From: Pseudopyrenochaeta lycopersici
Taxonomy: Eukaryota; Ascomycota; Dothideomycetes; Pleosporales; Pseudopyrenochaetaceae
Direction: 5' to 3'
Assembly: GCA_003313425.1 (NCBI GenBank)
Contig: NHZP01000004.1
Span: forward strand, 1,550,001 to 1,614,000
DNA length: 64,000 nt
The notes beneath the pieces are model-generated. The model had not been told where the DNA came from. It was given only the letters and a program-made list of their open reading frames with translations, and made no database searches. Every line of letters begins with the position of its first letter. The first letter of the stretch is position 1. Shown here piece after piece: positions 29,478 to 39,626 of the stretch. The translations under genes were made by a program, and so were the position numbers.

Positions 29478-29951
29478 GGGATAGCGCGAGAGCACTGACC
29501 ACCAAACTCTCCGCAGCACCTCCGAGCCTGCCCATACATTCGCTATCTTGCCTCCTCCACATGGTCATTTCTTCTTGATACCCAGATTATACTTGCATAT
29601 GATACCCAGCCTTGGCTAACCTGTTATTGTTTCTACGAATGTCCTTACTTAATAGACTCCCCTGAAGAACCTCAGCGCGAACCCCACCACCCCGCATTCC
29701 TCAACAGTAGCATAGTTGTTTATCGTGAGAAGATTTGCTGTGTTCTTCTATTCATCTACCATATAGCAGCTACTGTACATGTCACTGTATCTGCCTGGAC
29801 ACTAAGTCGTTCGTTGTTGGGTCTGATCGTCCACTTGTTCCCCTAGACTGTCCTCGTGCACCAGGCATGAGCACGCGGTGCCGTTTGTAAGCTCCGCAAC
29901 ACATATCAGCCAAACACACCTCCAGTTGATAAGGTCTTTCCATCATTCAAG
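29478..29951. other. Promoter region of the PHAF1-like gene
   Basis: Unique sequence right of the transposon. Without the element it would form a divergent promoter of about 620 bp shared with kinesin-5. Confidence 0.5.
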
Positions 29952-31571
29952 ATGGAAGATGGCAACATGTTACTACAGCCAGGGCGTAGTGTGGGATTTA
30001 TGAGTATGTTCGCCGACCAGGAACCCGAAGGCAAGACTAATGATACTGCAGCGCTTGGATGCTCCCTCCACGAGATACTGACGACGATAAAAGCCGAAGT
30101 CAAGGCTTTCCCGCGCTTCCAGCTCTACCACGATGATTTCCACCCAATCTCCACCCCCATACAGGTTGTCCTCCCCGATAACGGCCTGCGATTGCAGTTC
30201 GACGGGCCAGATCAGCGGCTTCGGCTGATAGAGGTACTAGACTTTGCAAAAGCTAGACTGGTGTATAAAGATATCGAAGTCTTTAAACCTGGCGATGGTG
30301 GAGTGCTGGGAGGCCCTTCGGGACCGAGGTTCAGGCATATCTACGATAAGCTGCTGGGGCCGACGTATGGAGGAGAATACCTACCGCCGAAGACTCAAGA
30401 TCCAAATGCGAGAGGAACATACAACTTATCATATCCTGGTATAGCGTTCAATTTTCCGGTGCAGCACTCTGCGTATACACCCAAGAAAGACTTCATCTCG
30501 CTGCTTTCATCTTCAGCTACTGGACCGGCAACTTCTATGGCAGTCTTCAACGGCGAGTCATGGCAGAAGGCACGAGGGGCTCTATTCACAGCGACACCAC
30601 CAAACCCACGATCATTAGCGCTAGCAGGCAACAAAGGCAGAGAAGGGGGCCCAGACGAGATAGATACAATCAAAGTACACGGCGAAGGAAGAATCGAGCT
30701 TATAAGGCGATCCAGCCCTCCTTTCAGGATCGTTCTCAGTGAGACGACACCGCAGGACCTGATAATGGAACTGGGTGCACCAGACTCGATTTACCGTAAG
30801 AATGACCACCGGTTGTCAATACATAAGGATCGGAGAACAAGTGATGCTTCCGATTTGTCACCCGGTGGCCTGACGCCTGACGATATAGACTCGGATCATG
30901 GCTCAGCTATCAGATCAGACAATGACGACGACTGGGAAGACGATGACGACGCAGCGCTTGAGGCACAAGAGCGTGAAGTTGCTGCAGCAGAGCACTTCTA
31001 CAACTACTATCATCACGGCTTCGATATTTTGATATCACAACCTACGCAGATATCACCTCCCTCACCAACCGCTGAACGAAGAGAATCGGACGTTCATGAG
31101 GACGGAGAGCTCAGCACACAGCCCTTGAATCACCTCACAGCGACGAAAATAATATTTCACGGCAACGTTCCTGGCTCCTATCAATTCAACCGCCATCGAA
31201 GAAGTAGATGGACGCTCGAACATGTACCTTCAGCGATGTACCGCGAACCTCTCAACTCCGAAATGCGCTTCAATGATATATCTGGTCGGCTCAAGGAAGT
31301 TTTCAAAGAACACTACGAGAGCGAGGAGCAGGAACGACTGCAACAGCGCGGTATGGCTTTAAACCGGGGTTGGGGTGATAGCCCAGGTAGCAGTTGTGAG
31401 CTTCTCGGCGGATGGGAGGATAGCTCCGGGAAGAAGAGCAAGTTTGTGAATAGTGGCAGCGTTGTGGTGGAAGGTGCCGCAGATGTTGGCAATGTCGAGT
31501 TGTTTGGTTTTCCGGGCATGGTTTTTGAAGTGCTGAAGAATGGAGCCGTGAGTGCGCTGACAGTGTATTAA
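29952..31571 (+). CDS. UPF0183 / PHAF1 family protein
   Basis: A single exon of 539 residues. It opens with LLQPGRSVGF, then LGCSLHEILTTIKAEVKAFP, IQVVLPDNGLRLQFDGPDQR, LRLIEVLDFAKARLVYKDIE, FRHIYDKLLGPTYGGEYLPP and TYNLSYPGIAFNFPVQ. These are the blocks of UPF0183, the family of animal C16orf70/PHAF1, reported to bind phosphoinositides at the autophagosome assembly site. A later block, FYNYYHHGFDILIS, belongs to the same fold, and LTATKIIFHGNVPGSYQFNR aligns with its C-terminal domain. A disordered acidic segment (about 280-345) separates the two parts, as in other fungal members. The role in fungi is unknown. The start at 29952 leaves only five residues before the conserved region. Confidence 0.87.
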   Translation: MEDGNMLLQPGRSVGFMSMFADQEPEGKTNDTAALGCSLHEILTTIKAEVKAFPRFQLYHDDFHPISTPIQVVLPDNGLRLQFDGPDQRLRLIEVLDFAKARLVYKDIEVFKPGDGGVLGGPSGPRFRHIYDKLLGPTYGGEYLPPKTQDPNARGTYNLSYPGIAFNFPVQHSAYTPKKDFISLLSSSATGPATSMAVFNGESWQKARGALFTATPPNPRSLALAGNKGREGGPDEIDTIKVHGEGRIELIRRSSPPFRIVLSETTPQDLIMELGAPDSIYRKNDHRLSIHKDRRTSDASDLSPGGLTPDDIDSDHGSAIRSDNDDDWEDDDDAALEAQEREVAAAEHFYNYYHHGFDILISQPTQISPPSPTAERRESDVHEDGELSTQPLNHLTATKIIFHGNVPGSYQFNRHRRSRWTLEHVPSAMYREPLNSEMRFNDISGRLKEVFKEHYESEEQERLQQRGMALNRGWGDSPGSSCELLGGWEDSSGKKSKFVNSGSVVVEGAADVGNVELFGFPGMVFEVLKNGAVSALTVY

Positions 31572-31981
31572 CCCCACCACGGGAAGGACAAAATGCCGTT
31601 AGACATCGGCGTTTTCTCCGGCCTGTAATAAGATATCCCGCGCAATATATTCAAGTACAAGTGTGTCGAATAGTCGCTCGCGATGTGTAACATTTTCTCG
31701 CTATGTTTGCCCGGATACATGATTTATAAGTGGCGAAGGGCGTGTGTCGAATTCATGAGTCGAAGTACACCGGAGGTCGAGAAGTGAGTCACAACACCCA
31801 TTTAATAGAATGTCCCCCTTACTTGAATGTATAATACTGTACCATCATCTCTCATTCAGAATCTGCCTTTGACACGCATTCTGTATTCGTCCTGAGTTGC
31901 TTTCGTGTCTACTTATGTACACCTGCGACTAATCTCCGAAGCTAGCCGAACCATCGCCGTCAACGGTTCAAGCTCCCAAAA
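31572..31981. other. Intergenic region upstream of ISM1
   Basis: The 3' flank of the PHAF1-like gene and the promoter of ISM1. No further feature is seen. Confidence 0.5.
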
Positions 31982-34900
31982 ATGTCGGAAACTCCAACAC
32001 CTTCGCAATCCGCCGATCAGCCCGCCCATGATGCTATTATGATAGTTCCGACACGCATCCTCCGCGCATCATGGTCGTCTACGCTTCGACTACCCAAGTC
32101 GGCCTTCCCACCGCGCCCATTGCCCGCGACAAGCAACGAATACCTGCGCCGGTGCACCGATGACTTCTACGCATGGCAAAAGAGCCCCGAGCGCGTTCTG
32201 CACGAAGCGCACCTGGATAAGCCATTGAGCTGGTACGAAGATACTTCGAAGAGGGCAGAATTGCAAGAAGAGACAAGAAAGCCGACGGAGAGCTTTACCC
32301 TGCATGATGGCCCACCCTATGCAAATGGACCGCTACACATCGGACATGCACTGAATAAGATCACCAAAGATACTATCTGTCGATTTCAGGTCAGCCAGGG
32401 GAAGAAAGTCTCGTACATTCCCGGCTGGGACTGCCATGGTCTACCCATTGAAATCAAGGCGCTGCAGGCGCAAAAGAAAGATGCAGGAGCACACACTGAT
32501 CCGGTTAGTGTAAGGGAAGCTGCGCGCGAACTCGCGAATCGGACTGTGGAAGAGCAAAAGAAAGGATTTAAAGAGTGGGCTGTTATGGGCGATTGGGACA
32601 ACGCGTATATGACCATGGAGAAAGGATTCGAGGTCAGACAGCTTGAAGTGTTCAAGAGCATGTTTGAGAAGGGGTTGATCTACAGGCAGAACAAGCCCGT
32701 GTATTGGAGTCCGAGTTCGAGAACGGCGCTTGCTGAAGCGGAGTTAGAGTATGACGAGGGGCACAAAAGTTTGGCAGCATATGTGCGGTATCCGGTGCAA
32801 ATGTCTACGGAGTTGAAAGCGGGTGCCTTGAAGGATATAACGGAGGAGGTCAATGTGATTATCTGGACAACAACGCCTTGGACGCTACCGGCGAACAAGG
32901 CCATCGCGGTGCACAATGATATGAAGTACTGTGTCGCAAAGGATACGAATGGGAACGGAGAGCTCACTCTCCTTGCGATGTCTCGAGTGGCAGAGTACGA
33001 GAAAGTCCTTGAGCGAAAACTCACTATCGTCCTGCCTGGGCTTCGTGGGTCAGATCTCGCCGGACATCTCAAGTACGAGAATCCCTTCCAGAAGGCAAAT
33101 GGGCTCCAGCCGGTCATTCATGCGGACTTTGTCACAGATTCCTCCGGTACCGGCCTTGTTCACATGGCTCCTGGACATGGTATCGACGATTACCATGTCT
33201 GCAGCGCTCTTAACATGCCCGCCTTTGCCCCGGTAGATGATGCTGGTGCGTTCACCAGGGAGGCCTTCCCAGAGCAGCCGGAGCTTCTTGAAGGATTGCT
33301 CGTTTCAGACGTCAAGAAGTCGGGCAGCAATGCTGTTTGTAAATATCTCGAGAAGGAAGGCTTCCTACGCGGCAAACAAAACTATCGGCACAAGTACCCC
33401 ACTGATTGGCGTACCAAGCAGCCTGTCATCACCAGAGCTACCGAGCAATGGTTCGCAAATGTTGAAAACATCAAGGATGCATCGATGAAAGCTATTGTCA
33501 ATGTCAACTTTTTGCCCGACACAGGTCGATCAAGGCTGGAGAGCTTCATCCAGGGTCGAAGTCAATGGTGTATCTCGCGTCAGCGCGCTTGGGGTGTACC
33601 TATCCCTGCGTTGTACAGAGTCAAGGGTGATACACTGGAGGCAGCCATGGACTCTGAGACCATCCAGCACATCATTGGTGTGATCAAGGAACGTGGCATC
33701 AATGCCTGGTGGACAGATGCTCAGGATGACCCGGCGTGGAAGCCCAAGCATCTCACCGGCACTTATGTGCGCGGAAGAGATACCATGGATGTCTGGTTTG
33801 ACAGTGGCACAAGTTGGACTCTCCTTCCATCTCAACAGGATCAACCTGTAGCAGATGTGTATCTCGAAGGCACTGATCAGCATCGCGGCTGGTTCCAATC
33901 TTCGCTTCTGACACATGTCGCCACCCAGCCCTACGAGGCGGGAATAGTGAAGGCGCCGTACAAAACACTCATCACACATGGCTTCACTCTCGATTCTGAA
34001 GGCCGCAAGATGAGCAAGTCGCTGGGCAACGTTATCTCCCCTTCTCAAATCATGTCGGGCGAGCTTCTTCCACCCATCAAGCGCAAAAAGCAAAAAGGCA
34101 AAGGCGCCAAAGTAGAGCAGAACAGCACAGCACCAACATATGATGCCATGGGCTCCGACGCTCTCCGTCTCTGGGCAGCGAGCAGCGACTATATGCGCGA
34201 CGTTACCATCGGCCAACCTGTCTTGCAGTCCGTCAATCAAGCTCTCCACAAATACCGTGTAACTTTCAAATGGCTGCTCGGCATCTTTTCGTTACCTACC
34301 TGCCCGCCGCCATTCAGATCGTTCAATGAACTCGCGGTTGAAGAGCCGGATCCACATAGTTTCTACGAACTTACAGATCGCTTGGCGGTTCATCGCTTAG
34401 TTCAGGTCAGCAAGGAGGTCCACACTTACTACGGAAAGTACGAGTTCTTCAAGGGCGTGAATACGATCAACAAGTACATCTCCAATGACCTCTCGGCGTT
34501 CTACTTCGAGACTTTGAAAGATCGAATCTACACGGGTGAGAAGGCGGATTGCGAGACACTTCAGCGCGCTCTCGGGCTCATCTTCTACGAGCTCCTGCAG
34601 ATGCTTGCACCCATCACGCCGCTTCTCGTCGAAGAAGTCTGGGACCATGTTCCGAAGGGATTGAGAGAGGCGACTACGCACCCGGCTCGCGCGGTATGGC
34701 AGCCTCTCCAGGAATCTACAGACACCGCTTTGTATGGCTTCGATGGCATGAACCAGACTATCTCCGAATTGGGCACAGCTGTCAAAGTGGCGCAGGAACG
34801 GCTCCGTGCTGATAAGAAGATTGGATCAAGTCTAGAAACAGCAGTCACACTCTACATTTCAGAGTTGGCTGCCGAAGATCTCACCAGCGAGTTTATATCT

Positions 34901-35245
34901 TGCATGCACCCCGATACCCACGAACCGGAGGACGTTCAATCCCAATTCGCCGGCATTTTCGTAGTCAGCGAGCTCAACGTGCGCATCCAGCCAAGCAACG
35001 CGGGAGCCGCAAATTCTCTCCCCTTTGAAACAGAGGACGCCGATGAGATGAAGAAGACTTGGTCATGGTGGACTGAGGAAACCGTGCAGGGAGGCGAAGA
35101 TGGCGTTCTAACCAACGCAAGAGTCCTGGTGCACCCCCCTGCTCATGACAAGTGTCCACGCTGCTGGCGCTTCGTCCGCGATGAGAAAGAGGAGCTGTGT
35201 AAGCGCTGCGATGATGTAGTAAGGGTAGAAGCGTCCGCAGCCTAG
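31982..35245 (+). CDS. ISM1: Mitochondrial isoleucyl-tRNA synthetase
   Basis: A single exon of 1087 residues, class Ia. The signature HIGH lies in GPPYANGPLHIGHALNKITK (near 119). The editing (CP1) domain contains VIIWTTTPWTLPANKAIAVH and GTGLVHMAPGHGIDDYHV. The WIGWFDSGTSW-type block is VWFDSGTSWTLLP, and the KMSKS loop is SEGRKMSKSLGNVISPSQ (near 675). The C-terminal zinc site is CPRCWRFVRDEKEELCKRC, typical of the bacterial/organellar form, which marks this as the mitochondrial enzyme. The first 19 residues are acidic and unlike a presequence. A second Met at 32039 begins MIVPTRILRASWSSTLRLPK, an ideal mitochondrial targeting sequence. Translation may therefore start at 32039, or both starts are used. 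Confidence 0.94.
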   Translation: MSETPTPSQSADQPAHDAIMIVPTRILRASWSSTLRLPKSAFPPRPLPATSNEYLRRCTDDFYAWQKSPERVLHEAHLDKPLSWYEDTSKRAELQEETRKPTESFTLHDGPPYANGPLHIGHALNKITKDTICRFQVSQGKKVSYIPGWDCHGLPIEIKALQAQKKDAGAHTDPVSVREAARELANRTVEEQKKGFKEWAVMGDWDNAYMTMEKGFEVRQLEVFKSMFEKGLIYRQNKPVYWSPSSRTALAEAELEYDEGHKSLAAYVRYPVQMSTELKAGALKDITEEVNVIIWTTTPWTLPANKAIAVHNDMKYCVAKDTNGNGELTLLAMSRVAEYEKVLERKLTIVLPGLRGSDLAGHLKYENPFQKANGLQPVIHADFVTDSSGTGLVHMAPGHGIDDYHVCSALNMPAFAPVDDAGAFTREAFPEQPELLEGLLVSDVKKSGSNAVCKYLEKEGFLRGKQNYRHKYPTDWRTKQPVITRATEQWFANVENIKDASMKAIVNVNFLPDTGRSRLESFIQGRSQWCISRQRAWGVPIPALYRVKGDTLEAAMDSETIQHIIGVIKERGINAWWTDAQDDPAWKPKHLTGTYVRGRDTMDVWFDSGTSWTLLPSQQDQPVADVYLEGTDQHRGWFQSSLLTHVATQPYEAGIVKAPYKTLITHGFTLDSEGRKMSKSLGNVISPSQIMSGELLPPIKRKKQKGKGAKVEQNSTAPTYDAMGSDALRLWAASSDYMRDVTIGQPVLQSVNQALHKYRVTFKWLLGIFSLPTCPPPFRSFNELAVEEPDPHSFYELTDRLAVHRLVQVSKEVHTYYGKYEFFKGVNTINKYISNDLSAFYFETLKDRIYTGEKADCETLQRALGLIFYELLQMLAPITPLLVEEVWDHVPKGLREATTHPARAVWQPLQESTDTALYGFDGMNQTISELGTAVKVAQERLRADKKIGSSLETAVTLYISELAAEDLTSEFISCMHPDTHEPEDVQSQFAGIFVVSELNVRIQPSNAGAANSLPFETEDADEMKKTWSWWTEETVQGGEDGVLTNARVLVHPPAHDKCPRCWRFVRDEKEELCKRCDDVVRVEASAA

Positions 35246-36437
35246 CAGAGTGTTGTGTAAACTATTGTACCATTCCTTGTATATCAACCGCATTGATCCA
35301 GGATCAAGGACCGTTAGACTCGTTCTAAGAATACCCTCTCATCAAGTAGCGCTGCTAGATTTTCTCTCTCAATATCAAACACAGATATGCGTATACCATC
35401 TAGTACGAACGTAGACTTTCATCTCTCAAATATGTGCATGAGCATTATAATGTATCCAAATTTCTCAATGAGAGAGAGCGCTTCCCATGAAAAAGTCTCC
35501 ATTGTTGAAGATACCTCTGTCAATTCATAAACAGTCCATCGCCGAGCCAGCACTGCAGTCGTCATATACGTGTCAGACATAAGCAGCAACTGCTCACCCG
35601 GGTGCATGTGTCTGTCATAAAATAGTGTTGGGTTGAGATGTTGAAATATACATTCATTACAGAGCATTCATTAGTTTCTGAGCGGTACGTTCCGATCCTA
35701 GGATCTTCACCGCATCATTGCCCCAGAACATAGACAGTCGTACCCTCCTCTCTAATTTCGACATTCCCTCTCGACACACGGCTGTATCTCCACAGCCATC
35801 ATGCTATATCTCCTGCGGTTCTACTACTATAGTTCAAGTCCGCCACCCTGGTCCTTCAGATCAAAAAAAAATTCAAGCTGCGTGGTCGATTACGCCCTTT
35901 TGGAGCGGAAAAGCAAAATAATACAACTATGCCCAACCTATGTGGGGCCAAAAAGGCTCGCCAACAGAATACACTCCCACCAAATGCACTATGCGCCTCG
36001 AAGCACACCGCAAAAACGTTCCGGTGCCGCAAAGAAAAGGGCTCCTGAACAAAGACAAGAGCAAAACATGGCTCGAGCGAAGGCGATGAACGATGAGCCA
36101 TAAGAGGGGCTCTGAACCGAAAAATGCACGCATACGAAGAAAAGCGTTGCCCATAGGAAAACAGTCCATCGCAAAGGAACCCAAAGGCTGACGGAATGGA
36201 CCCCAAATAGTAGTAAGTACAATGGTCAGAGCTTTTCGTTTGCACCCGTGATCATGCGTTAGGTATCGTATCCTGGAGAATGCCGAAGGGCAAAGGAAAC
36301 AAAGGACAAGTGCCACGGAGACCAATGATTGCTTTTGGTTGGGTATGTCGACGGAAGAAATTACCGTGGTATCGGATGCGGCGTCGGTCGTTATGATAAA
36401 GTTAGGAGACAGAGTTCAAGGAATGGTTTTGGTTTAT
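35246..36437. other. Convergent intergenic region
   Basis: About 1.2 kb between the 3' ends of ISM1 and the phosphodiesterase gene. Overlapping short frames occur on both strands near 35,800-36,330, including a hydrophobic minus-strand one, but none has a recognisable domain or splice partner. Confidence 0.5.
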
Positions 36438-39400
36438 TCAGTCGTCGCTATTGAGGGATCGGCCGGGGTCGCTAGTCGGTGGTGTCCGAAGTTGAGAGGA
36501 GCTACCAAAACTAGAGAGCTGCTTATGTTGCTCCTTCTGGCCGCTAGGCTTGCGCTTGAAGAAGCTTTTGATCTTGCCTGTTGTAGTCTGTCTACCCGGG
36601 CTGGGACAAGTTGGAGATGTCGTATTCGAGTCCGTATTAGACGGTGTAGTATCAAGCATCGTCTCCTTATGGTGAGGACGGCCATCTGCCTCGCCATTTC
36701 TAGTGTCCCGAGGACCACGACGAGTGCTCATCTGTCGCCACCAGCTTGGGTTGCGGGACGCATCTGAACGGGATGCGTTGCTGTCGCCACTCAACTTGTT
36801 GTTTTCCCACTGCTGGAGTTTGGATCCTTCGAGGTTCCCGTTAACGGCATGCGCAAGATTAACCTCAGAAGAATGACTTTGAGATGGCTGCTGTGGCATA
36901 GGATACACACTGACGACTGGAGCAGGAATTAGTCTACAATACAAATGAGATTTTGATGCGAGATGAAGGGTGGGTCTGGTGCTCGTTGGTACTTACCTTG
37001 ACTACGTCTGGCCTGAGAAGGAGCTGTGACAGGTCTCACGTTGCCCTTTTCCTTCTTCTTGGAAGACGAACTAGTCAATGTGTCTTTGCGGTCGCCTCTT
37101 GAGCGGTCCTCAGGACTCGGAGCTAATCCTTTGGAGGGAGATTCAGAACCATTTGGGGTCTGCGTGACGAGGATAGCTGTCAAGCTGGGATCTCCGCTTC
37201 CTCGCCTTGATGAGCTCTGGTTCTCGCGTGACACTCCAGCTCGTGACCCAACGATTCCAGCAGCGGAAGACCGCCGTGAAGATTTGTCAACAACAAGAGA
37301 TGATCTTCGTGATCCGGTCACGGCAGCTTGAACTGACCCGGTGGATCCTCGCCGGGCAGCTTGTTCCGTAGAGATGTTGTTTATTGCATTTTGAACGGTC
37401 GGCATCGATGGCACAGTTGGAATTGACTTGGCCGGGCCCCCAGAGCGCGGACTCGGGGCTGGATCAGTTGCGAAACTCGGGTTCAGATGCCCAAGGGCAA
37501 AGTTTGGATGCTTTCTCTTCTTCTGGCGTTCGTCATTGATCTTCTTCTCCCAAATGGCCTTGTTGGTCAAGACCTCATCAACAGCAAAGCGCATCGCAGG
37601 TAGAATGTCGGTAACTGCTTCGAACAGCGGCCTGGCAAAAATATTCGTAAAACCAATCTGCGACTCTGCTAGTTTGATAATATCATCACGAACTGGTGGT
37701 CCGCCGAACAGGCAGGATGGCATTTGCAGCTCCTGCTCCATGAGTCCTTGATTACTAAATTCGTCTGTGAGTATGTTCGCCCACTTGGCAGCGGTCTCAA
37801 ATTTGCGTGCCTGGACAAACATTAGAAAACCGGATGCTGCACCTGAGAGGCAAAAACCTACCACATTGCAGATGTCTGCGCATTTGATAAGAAGGCCACA
37901 GGTCAAATCTTTCTGTTCTTCTTTTACCTTGACACTCCAGCCGTCCAGAATACCCTTGTCGTGTGCCACCTTTTGCTGCAGGCTACCGAGGTCGCTCATA
38001 TACCTAAAATGTAGACCCATGTCTGTCGCAAGAATGTTGTTGATCATTAGCTTCCGCATAGCGGCGTCGGCAAAGGCTTTCGGCCAATATCGGCGCAGAA
38101 TTTGCGAGTAGGCTGCGCAATGGAATGATTCCAGAACGGAGCGATCGTTGTAAAGTTGGGCCAAGGGCGCGTTCAGTGCGACTAGAAAAGCATTGTTGAC
38201 ACCTGGATGGCCAACATCATGCCCAATTGCAGATATGAGCAGTGTGAGTGCGTCGAACGGTTGGAGAAGCTCGGCTATCGGTGACTTTTGGGTAGACGTA
38301 GATGTGCCATTTGATGGATATGGAGGCAACGTGCCGATTCGAACCAGGAAGTGAAAGAGAGCTTGAAGAACATCGACAACATGGCGGAAGTTATGATACT
38401 TTACGAACTCATTATACGCTGTGCGGCTGGCCAAGAGAAACACGATCAGTTCGTCTAGGAGGAGAGTCAGCAGGCAAAAGTGACGTGAACATGTAGTGTG
38501 CGTACCTTCGGTTATGGCCCACTTCTCCAGCTCGGGCATTTGCAGCGAATGTTTGAGCATTACCAGGGCAGCATAAAGCAGCTCGTCGTCTGTGAAATCG
38601 TGTGCAGAAAACGCCCAGGTGCCTACTACCTCTTCGACTACAACCCTTCTATCGTAATCGAGATCGAAATCACTAGTCGTGTCAGCAAAAAAGGCCATTG
38701 AGTTCGTGGGGTTTTTACGCACGTGGAGTCGAGCGAATCTCCTATTGTCTCCGGGTTACATATGCCAGTCATCAGATTGGACACCATGGCCTCGCGCAGA
38801 TACGCGTACGGTTTCGAATCGTCGACGCCGACCCAAGACAGCTTCCGGTTCCTCTTAGTTGTCATGAAGTTTGCTTCTTCGCGGGCGAATTCTTTCTGTA
38901 ATCGGTATGCATGAATGACGAGGCCATGTATGCGATCTTTCGACAGGGGACTTGACAAGACGTCGACCGCACCAGCGTCAAGGTAGCGAGTCAAGCGAAC
39001 CGTGTCCGTGAGTGGATGCGTCGGTTGGAGGCCTGGCGAAGGAAGCGCAGTTGGCGTTGTTTCATGGTCGAGCCCAGTCAACATGACTACAGGTACAACG
39101 AGTTTGGAGAAGTTTCTCGACGAAATCTCAGAGGAGATATGAGTCAGCAGGTGCATGGCGTAGATATCATCGGGCTCGGTGGTATCTATCCGTATTAAGC
39201 GCGAAGAAGTAGGCGAAGGTGTGCGAGGTGTGCGAGGTTCGCGAGATAAACGCTTCAGCCGCTGCTCTTCGTCGTATGGAATATCTATGATGACAAAGGT
39301 GGGCACATTGGCCTTGGTGGATTCAAGAATGTTGGAGATGTTGGACAAACAGGTCTTGCCCGAGCCGCATATGTGAACTGCAAAGCCAGTGAGCAACGGT

Positions 39401-39626
39401 TCGCGGAGTCATGCGCGTTTAGCTTACCTTCATTGAACATGGACAGGATGGCCTCGACATTGGCATGAACCTCTGGAGGCGACGGCTTGCCCAAAGCAAA
39501 GTAGCTCTGGCCTACATTGGCGGTGCTCGTTCTCGCGACGAGCGACTTGGACAGTGTCTCCTTCCGTACATGCTCGTCGTTAGCGCGGCGATCAATGTAG
39601 ATGACATTGCACGCGCCATGCTCCAT
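36438..39626 (-). CDS. PDE2: High-affinity cAMP phosphodiesterase with N-terminal receiver-like domain
   Basis: Six exons: 39626-39428, 39377-38723, 38672-38506, 38454-37862, 37810-36997 and 36916-36438; introns are 50, 50, 51, 51 and 80 bp; total 968 residues. Each join keeps a conserved block intact, for example KCADICNV/ARKFETAAKWAN. The class I PDE domain has YHNFRHVVDVLQALFHF (near 360), SAIGHDVGHPGVNNAFLV (near 415), and the metal-binding Asp in LLIKCADICN, so cAMP hydrolysis is expected. The enzyme lowers cAMP and so restrains PKA signalling. The N-terminal 250 residues look like a response-regulator receiver: FVIIDIPYDEEQRLKRL, VVPVVMLTGLD, and LDAGAVDVLSSPLS, where the usual Lys of the last motif is Ser. 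The C-terminal 230 residues are Ser/Arg-rich and disordered. The last acceptor (36917) was chosen over a nearer one that leads straight into a stop. Confidence 0.9.

Noticed and set aside
35927..36325. 132-residue minus-strand frame with a signal-peptide-like start
   Set aside because: Three overlapping frames on both strands are open here, and the hydrophobic start is not followed by any recognisable sequence.
39340..39380. Walker A motif (CGSGKT) in the phosphodiesterase N-terminus
   Set aside because: The G-x-x-x-x-G-K-T spacing is not met and no Walker B or NTPase fold follows.
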